Shown piece after piece: positions 45,211-54,040 of a stretch of DNA of 64,000 bases. Made by a program: the position numbers and the translations under genes. The DNA comes from Olsenella sp. An270. Lineage in GTDB: Bacteria; Actinomycetota; Coriobacteriia; Coriobacteriales; Atopobiaceae. How positions within the stretch are numbered: the stretch's first letter is position 1; each line of letters starts with the position of its first letter. The notes under the pieces were generated by a model. That model was not told the DNA's origin. It did no database searches and was given only the letters and a program-made list of their open reading frames with translations. Where the stretch lies: contig NZ_NFJF01000004.1 of assembly GCF_002159735.1 (NCBI RefSeq), positions 62,001-126,000 of the forward strand, given 5' to 3'.

Positions 45211-45609
45211 ATGAAGATCACTGATCCCATTTCCGACATGCTGACGCGCATCCGCAACGCGAACGCAGCCAACAAGGCCGAGGTCTCCATGCCCTCGACC
45301 AAGGTGCTCGTCGAGGTTGCCCGCGTCATCTGCGAGGAGGGCTACATCGCGGGTTACGAGGTCGAGGACACGACCCCGCAGAAGACCCTCCACATCACCC
45401 TCAAGTACGGCGCCCGCCACGCCAAGGTGATTCGCGGCATCCGTCGCATCTCCAAGCCTGGCCTGCGCATCTACTCCACCGCGGACAAGCTCCCGCGCGT
45501 GCTCGGCGGCCTCGGCACCGCCGTCATCTCCACCTCCAAGGGCATGATGTGCGACCGCGACGCCCGCAAGCAGGGCATCGGCGGCGAGGTCATCGCCTAC
45601 GTCTGGTAA
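45211..45609 (+). CDS. rpsH: 30S ribosomal protein S8
   Basis: 132 residues, ATG after CGAAGGAGAA. Binds the 16S central domain and in E. coli represses spc. [18 protein letters not shown] and C-terminal [27 protein letters not shown] are diagnostic. Confidence 0.98.
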   Translation: MKITDPISDMLTRIRNANAANKAEVSMPSTKVLVEVARVICEEGYIAGYEVEDTTPQKTLHITLKYGARHAKVIRGIRRISKPGLRIYSTADKLPRVLGGLGTAVISTSKGMMCDRDARKQGIGGEVIAYVW

Positions 45610-45637
45610 CTCTCGGCAGGAATGAAAGGAGACAGCC

Positions 45638-46174
45638 GTGTCTCGTATTGGTAAGCAGCCTGTCCAGGTTCCGGCCGGAGTCACTGTGACAGTCAACGGC
45701 ACCACCGTCACCGTCAAGGGCGGCAAGGGTGAGCTCACCCGCACCTTCTCCGACCTCGTTGAGATCAAGGAGGAGGGCGAGGAGCTTCACGTCGTCCGCG
45801 TGGACGAGTCCACCGCCTCCAACGCCCAGCAGGGTCTCACCCGCACCCTCCTCCACAACATGGTCGTGGGCGTCTCCGAGGGCTTCGAGAAGAAGCTCGA
45901 GCTCACCGGCGTCGGCTACCGCGCCACGCTGAAGGGCAAGGACCTCGACCTCTCCCTCGGCTACTCCCACCCGGTGCTCTACCCGGCCCCCGACAACATC
46001 ACCTTCGAGGTGCCCGACAACACCCACATCACCGTCAAGGGCATCTCCAAGGAGCAGGTCGGCCAGGTCGCGGCCGAGATCCGCATGAAGCGCCCGCCCG
46101 AGCCGTACAAGGGCAAGGGCATTCACTACGAGGGCGAGCACATCCGCAGGAAGCTCGGCAAGGCCGCCAAGTAG
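45638..46174 (+). CDS. rplF: 50S ribosomal protein L6
   Basis: 178 residues from GTG 45638 after AAAGGAGAC (MSRIGKQPVQVPAGVTV). Two repeated alpha/beta domains; the C-terminal RPPEPYKGKGIHYEGEHIRRKLGK is invariant in the family. Sits near the sarcin-ricin loop. Confidence 0.98.
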   Translation: MSRIGKQPVQVPAGVTVTVNGTTVTVKGGKGELTRTFSDLVEIKEEGEELHVVRVDESTASNAQQGLTRTLLHNMVVGVSEGFEKKLELTGVGYRATLKGKDLDLSLGYSHPVLYPAPDNITFEVPDNTHITVKGISKEQVGQVAAEIRMKRPPEPYKGKGIHYEGEHIRRKLGKAAK

Positions 46175-46193
46175 CCTCGAGGCTTATAAAAGA

Positions 46194-46215
46194 CCATCAC
46201 CCCGTCAGGTGATGG
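46194..46215 (+). other. Hairpin upstream of rplR
   Basis: CCATCACC (46194-46201) pairs perfectly with GGTGATGG (46208-46215) around a 6-base loop in the 59-base rplF-rplR gap. A possible translational control or RNA stability element. Confidence 0.5.
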
Positions 46216-46233
46216 CACGTCTAAGGAGAAGGA

Positions 46234-46602
46234 ATGAACAAGCAGCAGGCGAAGAAGGCCGGTCTCAAGCGCCGCGAGCGCCGCGTCCGCGCCAAGATCT
46301 TCGGCACCGCTGAGCGTCCGCGCCTCAGCGTGCACCGCACCAACGCAAACATCTACGCTCAGGTCATCGATGACGCCGACGGCAAGACCATCTGCTCTGC
46401 CTCGACCCTCGACCCCGAGTTCCGCGCCACGGGCAAGATCGGCTCCAACAAGGAGGCCGCTGAGTTCGTGGGCGAGCTCGTGGGCAAGCGCGCCGTCGAG
46501 AAGGGCGTCACCGAGGTCACGTTCGACCGCGGTGGTCGCATCTATCACGGCCGTGTCAAGGCTCTGGCAGACGGTGCCCGCAATGCGGGCCTGAAGTTCT
46601 AG
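46234..46602 (+). CDS. rplR: 50S ribosomal protein L18
   Basis: 122 residues. 5S rRNA-binding. [33 protein letters not shown] and C-terminal [25 protein letters not shown]. Start after TAAGGAGAAGG. rpsE starts 9 bases later. Confidence 0.98.
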   Translation: MNKQQAKKAGLKRRERRVRAKIFGTAERPRLSVHRTNANIYAQVIDDADGKTICSASTLDPEFRATGKIGSNKEAAEFVGELVGKRAVEKGVTEVTFDRGGRIYHGRVKALADGARNAGLKF

Positions 46603-46611
46603 GAGGATTCA

Positions 46612-47133
46612 ATGGCACGAGATCGCAAGCGCCAGCAGGACACGGATCTTCAGGAGCGCGTCGTCTTCATCCACCGTGTCTCCAAGACCGTCAAGGGCGG
46701 CCGTCGCATGTCCCTCGTCGCCCTCGTCGCCGTCGGTGACGGCAAGGGCAACGTCGGCCTCGGCATGGGCAAGTCCGCCGAGGTGCCCCTGGCCATTTCC
46801 AAGGGCGTCGAGGACGCCAAGAAGAACATGTTCCACGTTCCCGTCACCGAGGCGGGCACCATCCCGCACGCCGTCGAGGGCCACTACGGCGCCGGCCACG
46901 TGCTGATCAAGCCGGCCATCGAGGGTACCGGCGTCATCGCCGGCGGCCCCGTCCGCCCGCTCTTCGAGCTCGCTGGCATCACCAACGTGCTCTCCAAGTC
47001 CCTCGGCACCAACAACGCCATGAACATCATCAAGGCCGCCGCCGAGGGCCTGAAGGAGCTCTCCAGCCCCGCTCAGACCGCCGAGCGCCGCGGCATCACG
47101 GTCAGCGAGATGTTCGCCGGGAAGGAGAACTAA
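46612..47133 (+). CDS. rpsE: 30S ribosomal protein S5
   Basis: 173 residues. Accuracy protein at the mRNA entry. [31 protein letters not shown] carries the spectinomycin loop (VSKTVKGGR), which looks like the sensitive type. [22 protein letters not shown] follows. AGGAGG precedes the ATG. Confidence 0.98.
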   Translation: MARDRKRQQDTDLQERVVFIHRVSKTVKGGRRMSLVALVAVGDGKGNVGLGMGKSAEVPLAISKGVEDAKKNMFHVPVTEAGTIPHAVEGHYGAGHVLIKPAIEGTGVIAGGPVRPLFELAGITNVLSKSLGTNNAMNIIKAAAEGLKELSSPAQTAERRGITVSEMFAGKEN

Positions 47134-47135
47134 CG

Positions 47136-47321
47136 ATGGCTCAGTCCCTCAAGATCAAGCTCGTCCGCAGCGCCGTCGCCTCCGTCAAGAAGGACCAGAC
47201 GGCCACCTGCCGCGCCCTCGGCCTCCGCAAGATCGGTGACGTCGTGGAGCAGCCGGACAACCCGAGCATCCGTGGAATGATCTTCAAGGTCAAGCACCTT
47301 GTCGTCGTGGAAGAGAACTAG
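47136..47321 (+). CDS. rpmD: 50S ribosomal protein L30
   Basis: 61 residues, two bases after rps[46 protein letters not shown] is typical L30 architecture. Internal start signal GGGAAGGAG lies in the rpsE end. Confidence 0.96.
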   Translation: MAQSLKIKLVRSAVASVKKDQTATCRALGLRKIGDVVEQPDNPSIRGMIFKVKHLVVVEEN

Positions 47322-47330
47322 GAGTCACTC

Positions 47331-47780
47331 ATGCAGCTCAACGATCTGCGTCCCGCGGAGGGCTCGCGCAAGAACCGCAAGCGCATCGGCCGCGGTAACT
47401 CGTCCGGTCACGGCACCACCGCCGGTCGCGGCACCAAGGGCCAGCTCTCCCGCTCCGGTGGCGGCAAGGGCAAGGGCTTCGAGGGTGGCCAGCAGCCGCT
47501 CGCCATGCGCCTGCCCAAGCTCCCCGGCTTCAAGAACCACAACCGCGTCGAGTACGCCCCGGTGAACGTCGCCCGTCTCGACGCGCTGTTCGCCGACGGT
47601 GAGACCGTCGACGCCGATGCCCTGGTTGCCAAGGGCGTCATCAAGTACAACTATGTTCCCGTGAAGGTCCTCGGTGACGGCGAGCTCACCAAGAAGCTCA
47701 CCGTCAAGGTGGACAAGGTCTCCGCCTCTGCCAAGGCCAAGATCGAGGCGGCCGGAGGAAAGGTCGAGCAGGCGTGCTAA
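47331..47780 (+). CDS. rplO: 50S ribosomal protein L15
   Basis: 149 residues. Late assembly protein. [38 protein letters not shown] is the conserved Gly-rich rRNA-binding tail. Its end overlaps the secY start by 7 bases. Confidence 0.97.
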   Translation: MQLNDLRPAEGSRKNRKRIGRGNSSGHGTTAGRGTKGQLSRSGGGKGKGFEGGQQPLAMRLPKLPGFKNHNRVEYAPVNVARLDALFADGETVDADALVAKGVIKYNYVPVKVLGDGELTKKLTVKVDKVSASAKAKIEAAGGKVEQAC

Positions 47781-49051
47781 AGGGAATCGCCAACGCGTTC
47801 CGCGTTCCGGAGCTCAGGCAGAAGCTGCTCCTTACGGCGGCGATTCTGCTGCTGTATCGCTTCGGCGCCTATCTGCCCGTTCCGGGCGCGCCGTTCCAGG
47901 ACCTGCTCGGTGCCTACCAGAGCGGGCTCTCCGAGAGCGGCGCCATGGCGGTGCTCAACCTGTTCTCGGGCGGAGCACTCTCCCGCATGTCGGTGTTCAG
48001 CCTCGGAATCATGCCCTACATCACGGCGCAGATCATTCTGCAGCTGCTGCAGGCCGTGATTCCGTCCCTCGGCGAGCTTGCCCGCGAGGGCGAGGCCGGT
48101 CAGCGCAGGATCACGCAGTACACGCGTTACCTCACGATCGGTCTCGCCCTGCTCAACGCCATCGGCTACCTGTTCATGTTCCGTAGCTACGGCGTGAGCC
48201 TGGCGAGCGCCGGCGTCCCCGAGCTTCTGCTCGACGTCATGATCGTCTTCACGATGGTCGTCGGCGCGATGCTCATCATGTGGCTCGGCGAGATCATCAC
48301 CCAGCGCGGCGTCGGCAACGGCATGTCGCTCATCATCTTCGCGAACATCATGTCGGGCCTGCCCACCTCGCTGATCTCCTCGGTCACGGGCACGGGCAAC
48401 ATCGTGCTCACCGTGGTGACGATGCTGGTCATCGTGGCCATCATCCCGTTGATCGTCTTCGTGGAGCGCGGCCAGCGCCGCATCCCCATCCAGTACGCCA
48501 AGCGCGTCGTGGGCCGTCGCATGATGGGTGGTCAGTCCACCTACCTGCCGATCAAGGTCAACACGGCGGGCGTCGTGCCGATCATCTTCGCGTCCGCGAT
48601 CCTGTACCTGCCGGCTCAGCTGGCGGTCTTCTTCCCGTCGGTCGAGTGGGTCCAGGGCTTTGCCAACGCCCTCTCCACCGGCTGGATCAACTGGGTGCTC
48701 TCGGTCGTGCTGATCGTCGCCTTCGCGTACTTCTACTCCTCGATGGTGTTCAACCCCACCGAGACGGCCGACCAGCTGCGCAAGCAGGGTGGCTTCATCC
48801 CCGGCGTCCGCCCGGGTGCCGCCACCGCGGCCTACATCAAGAGCGCCATTGACCACGTGACGCTCCCGGGCGCGCTGTTCATGGCCGTTCTCGCCGTGGT
48901 GCCCACGATCATCTTCTGGTTCACGGGCAACTCGCTCATCCAGGCGTTCGGCGGCACCTCCGTCCTGATCATGGTCGGCGTCGCCATGGACACGCTCTCC
49001 TCCATCGAGAGCCAGCTCAAGATGCACAACTACGACGGCTTCTTCAAGTAG
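47774..49051 (+). CDS. secY: Protein translocase subunit SecY
   Basis: 425 residues from GTG 47774 within the rplO end ([18 protein letters not shown]). Ten transmembrane helices form the plasma-membrane export channel; the plug segment and [16 protein letters not shown] (~78) and the C4-C5 loop ([18 protein letters not shown], ~236-253) that receives SecA/ribosomes are clear. Its partner SecE is encoded at 8089. Confidence 0.98.
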   Translation: MLKGIANAFRVPELRQKLLLTAAILLLYRFGAYLPVPGAPFQDLLGAYQSGLSESGAMAVLNLFSGGALSRMSVFSLGIMPYITAQIILQLLQAVIPSLGELAREGEAGQRRITQYTRYLTIGLALLNAIGYLFMFRSYGVSLASAGVPELLLDVMIVFTMVVGAMLIMWLGEIITQRGVGNGMSLIIFANIMSGLPTSLISSVTGTGNIVLTVVTMLVIVAIIPLIVFVERGQRRIPIQYAKRVVGRRMMGGQSTYLPIKVNTAGVVPIIFASAILYLPAQLAVFFPSVEWVQGFANALSTGWINWVLSVVLIVAFAYFYSSMVFNPTETADQLRKQGGFIPGVRPGAATAAYIKSAIDHVTLPGALFMAVLAVVPTIIFWFTGNSLIQAFGGTSVLIMVGVAMDTLSSIESQLKMHNYDGFFK

Positions 49052-49099
49052 CCCGAGTGGTTTAGGTAAGGTAAGCAGCTAGGAAAGGCGGTCCGCATC

Positions 49100-49726
49100 A
49101 TGAACATCGTTCTTCTCGGCGCCCCCGGCGCAGGTAAGGGCACCCAGGCCCAGAAGCTCGTCGCAGAGTACGGCCTGGCCCACATCTCCACCGGCGACCT
49201 GCTGCGCGCCGCCATCAAGGAGGGCTCCAAGCTCGGCAAGAAGGCCAAGGGCTACATGGACGAGGGCAAGCTCGTCCCCGATGACCTGGTCATCGACCTG
49301 GTCAAGGAGCGCCTCGAGGCCGACGACGCCCAGAAGGGCTTCATCCTCGACGGCTTCCCGCGCAACACCGCCCAGGCGGTCACGCTCGACTCCGAGCTCG
49401 GCGCCATGGGCCGCACGCTCGACGCCGCGCTTCTCGTCTCCGTGGAGCCCGCGGTCATCGTCGAGCGCCTGAGCTCCCGTCGTACCTGCCGCTCCTGCGG
49501 CTACACCGCCCCTGCCGGCGTGGACACCTGCCCGCGCTGCGGTGGCGAGATGTACCAGCGTGACGACGACAAGCCCGAGACGATTCAGCACCGCCTCGAC
49601 GTCTACGAGTCCCAGACCGCGCCGCTGGTGGAGTACTACCGCGGCCACTCTATCCTCAAGGAGGTTGACGGGGACCGTCCGGTCGACGAGGTCTATGCCG
49701 ACGTCAAGGTCCTTCTCGGTCTATGA
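49100..49726 (+). CDS. adk: Adenylate kinase
   Basis: 208 residues. Interconverts AMP, ADP and ATP. P-loop GAPGAGKGTQ (7-16), AMP-site DGFPRNTAQA (~84), and a long LID with a four-Cys zinc site (CRSCGYTAPAGVDTCPRCG, ~129-147), usual in Gram-positive Adk. Its last bases overlap map (ATGA). Confidence 0.98.
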   Translation: MNIVLLGAPGAGKGTQAQKLVAEYGLAHISTGDLLRAAIKEGSKLGKKAKGYMDEGKLVPDDLVIDLVKERLEADDAQKGFILDGFPRNTAQAVTLDSELGAMGRTLDAALLVSVEPAVIVERLSSRRTCRSCGYTAPAGVDTCPRCGGEMYQRDDDKPETIQHRLDVYESQTAPLVEYYRGHSILKEVDGDRPVDEVYADVKVLLGL

Positions 49727-50514
49727 TCAAGATCAAGACTCCCGAACAGATCGAGCAGATGAAGGCCGCCGGGGCTCTGTCCAAGGCGGCCCTTCGTCGT
49801 GCTGGCAGCCTGGTGAGGCCCGGCGCCACGACCCTGGAGATCGACCAGGTCGTGGAGGGCTTCATCAGGCTGCACGGCGCCGTCCCCACCTTCAAGGGGT
49901 ACGGCGGCTTCCCGGGGAGCATCTGCTCCTCGGTCAACGAGCAGATCGTCCACGGCATCCCCTCCCAGGGCGTGGTCCTGCAGGAGGGCGACATCGTCTC
50001 CATCGACACCGGCGCCACCTACCGGGGCTGGGTCGGCGACAACGCCTGGACGTTCTATGTCGGCACGCCCCCCGAGGAGTGGCAGGCGCTCTGCGAGTGC
50101 ACGCGTGACTGCCTCAAGGCTGCCATCGAGCAGGCCGTTCCCGGCAACCACCTCGGTGACATCGGCGCGGCTGTCCAGGAGCTGGCCGAGGGCAACGGCT
50201 ACGGCGTGGTCCGCGACTACGTGGGTCACGGCGTCGGCAGCGTCATGCACGAGGAGCCCGAGGTCCGCAACTACGGCAGGCGCGGGCGCGGCGTCAAGCT
50301 CCAGGCGGGCATGGTCATCGCCATCGAGCCCATGATCTGCCTCGGTACCTATCGCTGCCACACGCTCGGCAACGGCTGGACGGTCGTCACCGACGACGGC
50401 CTGCCCGCCGCGCACTACGAGAACACCGTTGCCGTCACCGAGGACGGTCCGGTCATTCTCACGCAGGACGAGAAGGGCCCCTGGTGCCCGATGCAGGGCG
50501 GCGTCGACGAGTAG
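49723..50514 (+). CDS. map: Methionine aminopeptidase, type I
   Basis: 263 residues. Removes N-terminal Met from nascent proteins. Metal ligands: Asp in VSIDTGATYRGWVGD (two Asp, ~90-101), His in YVGHGVGSVMHEEP (~164), Glu in AIEPMI (~204) and Glu in VAVTEDG (~236). Coupled to adk by an ATGA overlap. Confidence 0.97.
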   Translation: MIKIKTPEQIEQMKAAGALSKAALRRAGSLVRPGATTLEIDQVVEGFIRLHGAVPTFKGYGGFPGSICSSVNEQIVHGIPSQGVVLQEGDIVSIDTGATYRGWVGDNAWTFYVGTPPEEWQALCECTRDCLKAAIEQAVPGNHLGDIGAAVQELAEGNGYGVVRDYVGHGVGSVMHEEPEVRNYGRRGRGVKLQAGMVIAIEPMICLGTYRCHTLGNGWTVVTDDGLPAAHYENTVAVTEDGPVILTQDEKGPWCPMQGGVDE

Positions 50515-50578
50515 ACGTCGCTTGTGTGCGTCTCATGCAGCGCGAGAAGTGCCGTGTGGAACGTACGTGAATTTTAGG

Positions 50579-50584
50579 TATGAT
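50579..50584 (+). promoter_or_regulatory. Possible -10 of an infA-alpha operon promoter
   Basis: TATGAT 40 bases ahead of infA, in the 104-base map-infA gap; the matching -35 (GTGTGG or GTGGAA region near 50554) is poor. A CGAGAAGTGC motif lies at 50542. Confidence 0.45.
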
Positions 50585-50618
50585 ATTTGGTCGCTGTCGG
50601 AGTGGAGAGGGTGTCAAT

Positions 50619-50837
50619 TTGAGCAAGCAGGACGCAATCGAGCTTGAGGGCAAGGTCGTCGAGCCCCTGCCCAACGCGATGTTCAACGTTGAGCTTGAGA
50701 ACGGCAAGACCATTCTCTGCACCATCTCGGGCAAGATCCGGATGAACTACATCCGCATCCTCCCGGGCGACAAGGTCGTCGTGGAGATCTCCCCGTACGA
50801 CCTCACGAGGGGACGCATCACCTACCGCTACAAGTAG
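50619..50837 (+). CDS. infA: Translation initiation factor IF-1
   Basis: 72 residues from a TTG after GGAGAGGG ([20 protein letters not shown]). OB-fold A-site protein; [43 protein letters not shown] is near invariant. The in-frame ATG at 50580 would add residues unlike any IF-1. Confidence 0.97.
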   Translation: MSKQDAIELEGKVVEPLPNAMFNVELENGKTILCTISGKIRMNYIRILPGDKVVVEISPYDLTRGRITYRYK

Positions 50838-50925
50838 GGGAGGCGCCCGCTCTTCAGCTGTGGATATTCACGCCAGCGGCTGGGCGAGTAGATAGTTCGT
50901 ATCAGCACTACCGGAAGGAAGACGC

Positions 50926-51039
50926 ATGAAGGTACGTCCTTCGGTCAAGAAGATGTGCGACAAGTGCAAGATCATCCGTCGCCATGGCAAGGTTTACGTC
51001 ATCTGCGAGAACCCGCGCCACAAGCAGCGTCAGGGCTAA
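50926..51039 (+). CDS. rpmJ: 50S ribosomal protein L36
   Basis: 37 residues. [37 protein letters not shown]: the C-C-C-H zinc ribbon (CDKC, C, H) is intact, the zinc-dependent form. ATG after GGAAGGAAG. Confidence 0.97.
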   Translation: MKVRPSVKKMCDKCKIIRRHGKVYVICENPRHKQRQG

Positions 51040-51054
51040 GGAAGGAGCTCCAAG

Positions 51055-51426
51055 TTGGCCCGTATCAACGGCGTCGACCTGCCGCGCGACAAGCGCGTTG
51101 AGGTCGGACTCACCTACATCTTCGGCATCGGCCAGACCCGCGCCACCAAGATCTGCGCGGAGACCGGTGTCAACCCCGATACCCGCGTCAAGGACCTCAC
51201 CGAGGACGAGGTCACCAAGATTCGTGACTTCATCGACGCGAACTACACCACCGAGGGCGACCTTCGCCGCGAGGTGCGTCAGAACACCGCCCGCCTGATG
51301 GAGATCGGCTGCTACCGCGGCCTCCGTCACCGCAAGGGCCTTCCTGTCCACGGTCAGCGCACCCACACCAACGCTCGCACCCGCAAGGGCAAGAAGCGTC
51401 AGATCGGTGCCAAGAAGAGGGGCTAG
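51055..51426 (+). CDS. rpsM: 30S ribosomal protein S13
   Basis: 123 residues from TTG 51055 after GGAAGGAG ([21 protein letters not shown]). Helix-two-turn-helix with [17 protein letters not shown]; the basic tail [15 protein letters not shown] reaches P-site tRNA. Confidence 0.97.
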   Translation: MARINGVDLPRDKRVEVGLTYIFGIGQTRATKICAETGVNPDTRVKDLTEDEVTKIRDFIDANYTTEGDLRREVRQNTARLMEIGCYRGLRHRKGLPVHGQRTHTNARTRKGKKRQIGAKKRG

Positions 51427-51436
51427 GGAGTAGACA

Positions 51437-51838
51437 ATGCCGCAGAAGAAGAACCAGCGCACCACCCGCGTGCGCCGCTCCGAGCGCAAGAACATCGCCG
51501 TGGGCCAGGCCCACATCAAGAGCACGTTCAACAACACGATCGTCTCCATCACCGACCCCCAGGGCAACGTGATCTCCTGGCAGTCCGGTGGCACCGTCGG
51601 CTTCAAGGGCTCCCGCAAGTCCACGCCGTTCGCCGCCCAGCTCGCCGCCGAGGCCGCTGCCAAGGCGGCCATGGAGCACGGCCTGCACAAGGTCGCCGTG
51701 TTCGTCAAGGGTCCCGGCTCCGGCCGCGAGACCGCCATCCGCTCCCTGCAGGCCGCCGGCCTCGAGGTGTCGGGTATCCAGGACAAGACCCCCATCGCGC
51801 ACAACGGTTGCCGTCTGAGCAAGCGTCGCCGCGTGTAG
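51437..51838 (+). CDS. rpsK: 30S ribosomal protein S11
   Basis: 133 residues. Platform protein. [24 protein letters not shown] and C-terminal [18 protein letters not shown], where the Asn-Gly pair (HNGCR) that is isomerised in E. coli S11 is present. Confidence 0.98.
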   Translation: MPQKKNQRTTRVRRSERKNIAVGQAHIKSTFNNTIVSITDPQGNVISWQSGGTVGFKGSRKSTPFAAQLAAEAAAKAAMEHGLHKVAVFVKGPGSGRETAIRSLQAAGLEVSGIQDKTPIAHNGCRLSKRRRV

Positions 51839-51853
51839 CTAGGAGGAATATCA

Positions 51854-52447
51854 ATGGCTATCGATAGGACTCCCGTCCTCAAGAGGTGCCGTCAGCTCGG
51901 CATCGACCCCGTTGTGATGGGCATCAACAAGACCTCCAACCGCGAGCCCCGTCGCCGTCGTCGCCAGGAGAGCGAGTACGGCATGCAGCTCCGCGAGAAG
52001 CAGAAGGCCAAGTTCATCTACGGCGTTCTCGAGAAGCAGTTCCGTCACTACTACGTCCTCGCCATGAAGCGCGAGGGCATCACCGGTGACAACCTGATGA
52101 GCCTGCTCGAGTGCCGCCTGGACAACGTGGTCTTCCGTCTCGGCTTTGCCCGCACGCGCAAGGAGGCCCGTCAGACCGTCCGTCACGGCCACATCACCGT
52201 GAACGGCCGCCGCGTGGACATCCCCTCCTACCAGGTCAAGGCCGGCGACGTCGTCGCCGTTGCCGAGAAGGCCCGCGACCTGCTCCCCATCAAGGAGGCC
52301 CTCATCTCCTCCGAGCACATGGCGGTTCCCGCCTGGCTCGAGGTTGACATCGAGAAGCTCAAGGGCACCGTCCTCCAGCTCCCCACGCGCGATCAGATCG
52401 ACCTCGACATCGACGCGCAGCTGATCGTCGAGCTCTACTCCAAGTAG
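51854..52447 (+). CDS. rpsD: 30S ribosomal protein S4
   Basis: 197 residues, assembly initiator. The N-terminus (MAIDRTPVLKRCRQLGIDPVVMG) lacks the zinc Cys set. S4 domain: LECRLDNVVFRLGFARTRKEARQTVRHGHITVNGRRVDIPSY. AGGAGG precedes the ATG. Confidence 0.97.
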   Translation: MAIDRTPVLKRCRQLGIDPVVMGINKTSNREPRRRRRQESEYGMQLREKQKAKFIYGVLEKQFRHYYVLAMKREGITGDNLMSLLECRLDNVVFRLGFARTRKEARQTVRHGHITVNGRRVDIPSYQVKAGDVVAVAEKARDLLPIKEALISSEHMAVPAWLEVDIEKLKGTVLQLPTRDQIDLDIDAQLIVELYSK

Positions 52448-52471
52448 GCCCGACCAGATTTGGAGGTAGCA

Positions 52472-53413
52472 ATGTCCGAATTCATCCGACCCCAGGTGTC
52501 GGTCGAGGAGATCAACGACAACCTCGCCCGCGTGAGCGCAGAGCCGCTCGAGCGCGGCTATGGTGACACGCTCGGCAACTCCCTGCGCCGCGTGCTCCTG
52601 TCGTCGCTCTCCGGCGCTGCCGTCGAGGCCATCCAGATCGATGGCATCCAGCACGAGTTCACCACCGTCGAGGGCGTCTACGAGGACGTCACCGACATCG
52701 TGCTCAACGTCAAGAAGCTCGTCTTCCGCTCCATGGGCACCGGCGACGAGGCGGAGGCCTCCATCTCCATCGACGGCCCCGCCACGGTGACCGGCGGCGA
52801 CTTCGACGTTCCCGCCGAGTTCGAGCTGGTCAACCCCGAGCAGACCATCTGCACGCTGGGTGCCGGCGCCCACCTCACCATGCGCATGCGCATCGGCGTG
52901 GGTCGCGGCTACGTCTCCGGCGAGGACAACGAGCGCGAGAACGACCCGATCGGGATCATCCACGTGGACTCGCTCTACTCGCCCGTCCGCCGCTGCGCCA
53001 AGGCCGTCGAGGCCTGCCGCGTCGGCCGCCACACCGACTACGACCGTCTCGTCCTCGAGGTCGAGACCAACGGGGCCATCTCCCCGCGTGACGCCGTCGT
53101 CGAGGCTGCCAACATCATCAACCAGCACATGACCGCGTTCATGGGCCTGGCTGAGGAGGACGAGCCCGTCGAGGATGCCTCCATCTTCGCCACGGGCACC
53201 GTCGAGGACAACGTCGAGCTCGACAAGCAGATCGAGGACCTGGACCTCTCGGTCCGCTCCTACAACTGCCTCAAGCGCGCCGGCATCCACTCGGTGCGCC
53301 AGCTCGTGGAGTTCTCCGAGAACGACCTTCTGAACATCAGGAACTTTGGCGTCAAGTCCATCGAGGAAGTCAAGGACAAGCTCGAGACCATGGGTCTGTC
53401 CCTCAAGGCCTAG
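52472..53413 (+). CDS. rpoA: DNA-directed RNA polymerase subunit alpha
   Basis: 313 residues; ATG 52472 (MSEFIRPQVSVEEIND) after TTTGGAGG. N-terminal dimerisation domain with EPLERGYGDTLGNSLRRVLLSSL, acidic linker (~225-245), and C-terminal domain LSVRSYNCLKRAGIHSVRQLVEFSENDLLNIRNFGVKS, which binds UP elements and activators. Confidence 0.98.
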   Translation: MSEFIRPQVSVEEINDNLARVSAEPLERGYGDTLGNSLRRVLLSSLSGAAVEAIQIDGIQHEFTTVEGVYEDVTDIVLNVKKLVFRSMGTGDEAEASISIDGPATVTGGDFDVPAEFELVNPEQTICTLGAGAHLTMRMRIGVGRGYVSGEDNERENDPIGIIHVDSLYSPVRRCAKAVEACRVGRHTDYDRLVLEVETNGAISPRDAVVEAANIINQHMTAFMGLAEEDEPVEDASIFATGTVEDNVELDKQIEDLDLSVRSYNCLKRAGIHSVRQLVEFSENDLLNIRNFGVKSIEEVKDKLETMGLSLKA

Positions 53414-53440
53414 GCGCGCCGGATTTAGGAGAAGCGAGAA

Positions 53441-53971
53441 ATGCGACACAACAAGAAGAAGGGCATGAAGCTCGGCACCGACGCCAGCCACACCAAGGCC
53501 ATGAAGCGCAGCCTGGTTCGCGCCCTGTTCGAGAACGACCGTATCAAGACGATCGACGTTCGTGCCAAGGCCATCCGCGCCGACGTCGACCACGTCATCA
53601 CCTGGGCCAAGAAGGGCGATGTCGCGAGCCGTCGTCTCGCCATCGCGACCGTGGGCGACAAGGACATCGTCCGCGAGGTCTTCGAGAAGGCCCAGCAGGG
53701 CATGTGGGCCGACCGCAACGGCGGCTACACCCGCATCATGAAGCTCGGCCCCCGCAAGGGTGACGGCGCCGAGATCGTCATCATGGAGCTCGTGACCGAG
53801 CCCGTGAAGGCCAAGGCCAAGAAGGCCGCCCCCGTCGCCAAGGTGACCAAGGTCGAGGAGGCCCCCGTCGAGGAGCCCAAGGCCGAGGAGACCGAGGTCG
53901 TCGAGGAGGCCGCCGAGGCCGAGGAGACCGCCGTCGAGGAGGCTCCCGCCGAGGTGGAGAAGGCCGAGTAA
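53441..53971 (+). CDS. rplQ: 50S ribosomal protein L17 with acidic C-terminal tail
   Basis: 176 residues. The first ~118 residues are standard L17 (MRHNKKKGMKLGTDASHTKAM, RSLVRALFENDRIKTIDVRAKAIR). From about 120 on there is a Lys/Ala then Glu/Val/Ala-rich tail (VEEAPVEEPKAEETEVVEEA) of about 55 residues that most L17 proteins lack. Terminator 25 bases downstream. Confidence 0.96.
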   Translation: MRHNKKKGMKLGTDASHTKAMKRSLVRALFENDRIKTIDVRAKAIRADVDHVITWAKKGDVASRRLAIATVGDKDIVREVFEKAQQGMWADRNGGYTRIMKLGPRKGDGAEIVIMELVTEPVKAKAKKAAPVAKVTKVEEAPVEEPKAEETEVVEEAAEAEETAVEEAPAEVEKAE

Positions 53972-53996
53972 CCTCGCGCCGCTCATCGTACGTTCG

Positions 53997-54024
53997 GGCC
54001 CCGGCCACGTGCCGGGGCCTTTTT
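53997..54024 (+). terminator. Terminator of the S10-spc-alpha superoperon
   Basis: Perfect 9-bp stem GGCCCCGGC (53997-54005) / GCCGGGGCC (54011-54019), loop CACGT, then TTTTT. Confidence 0.92.
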
Positions 54025-54040
54025 CATGAGGAGGTGGGAC

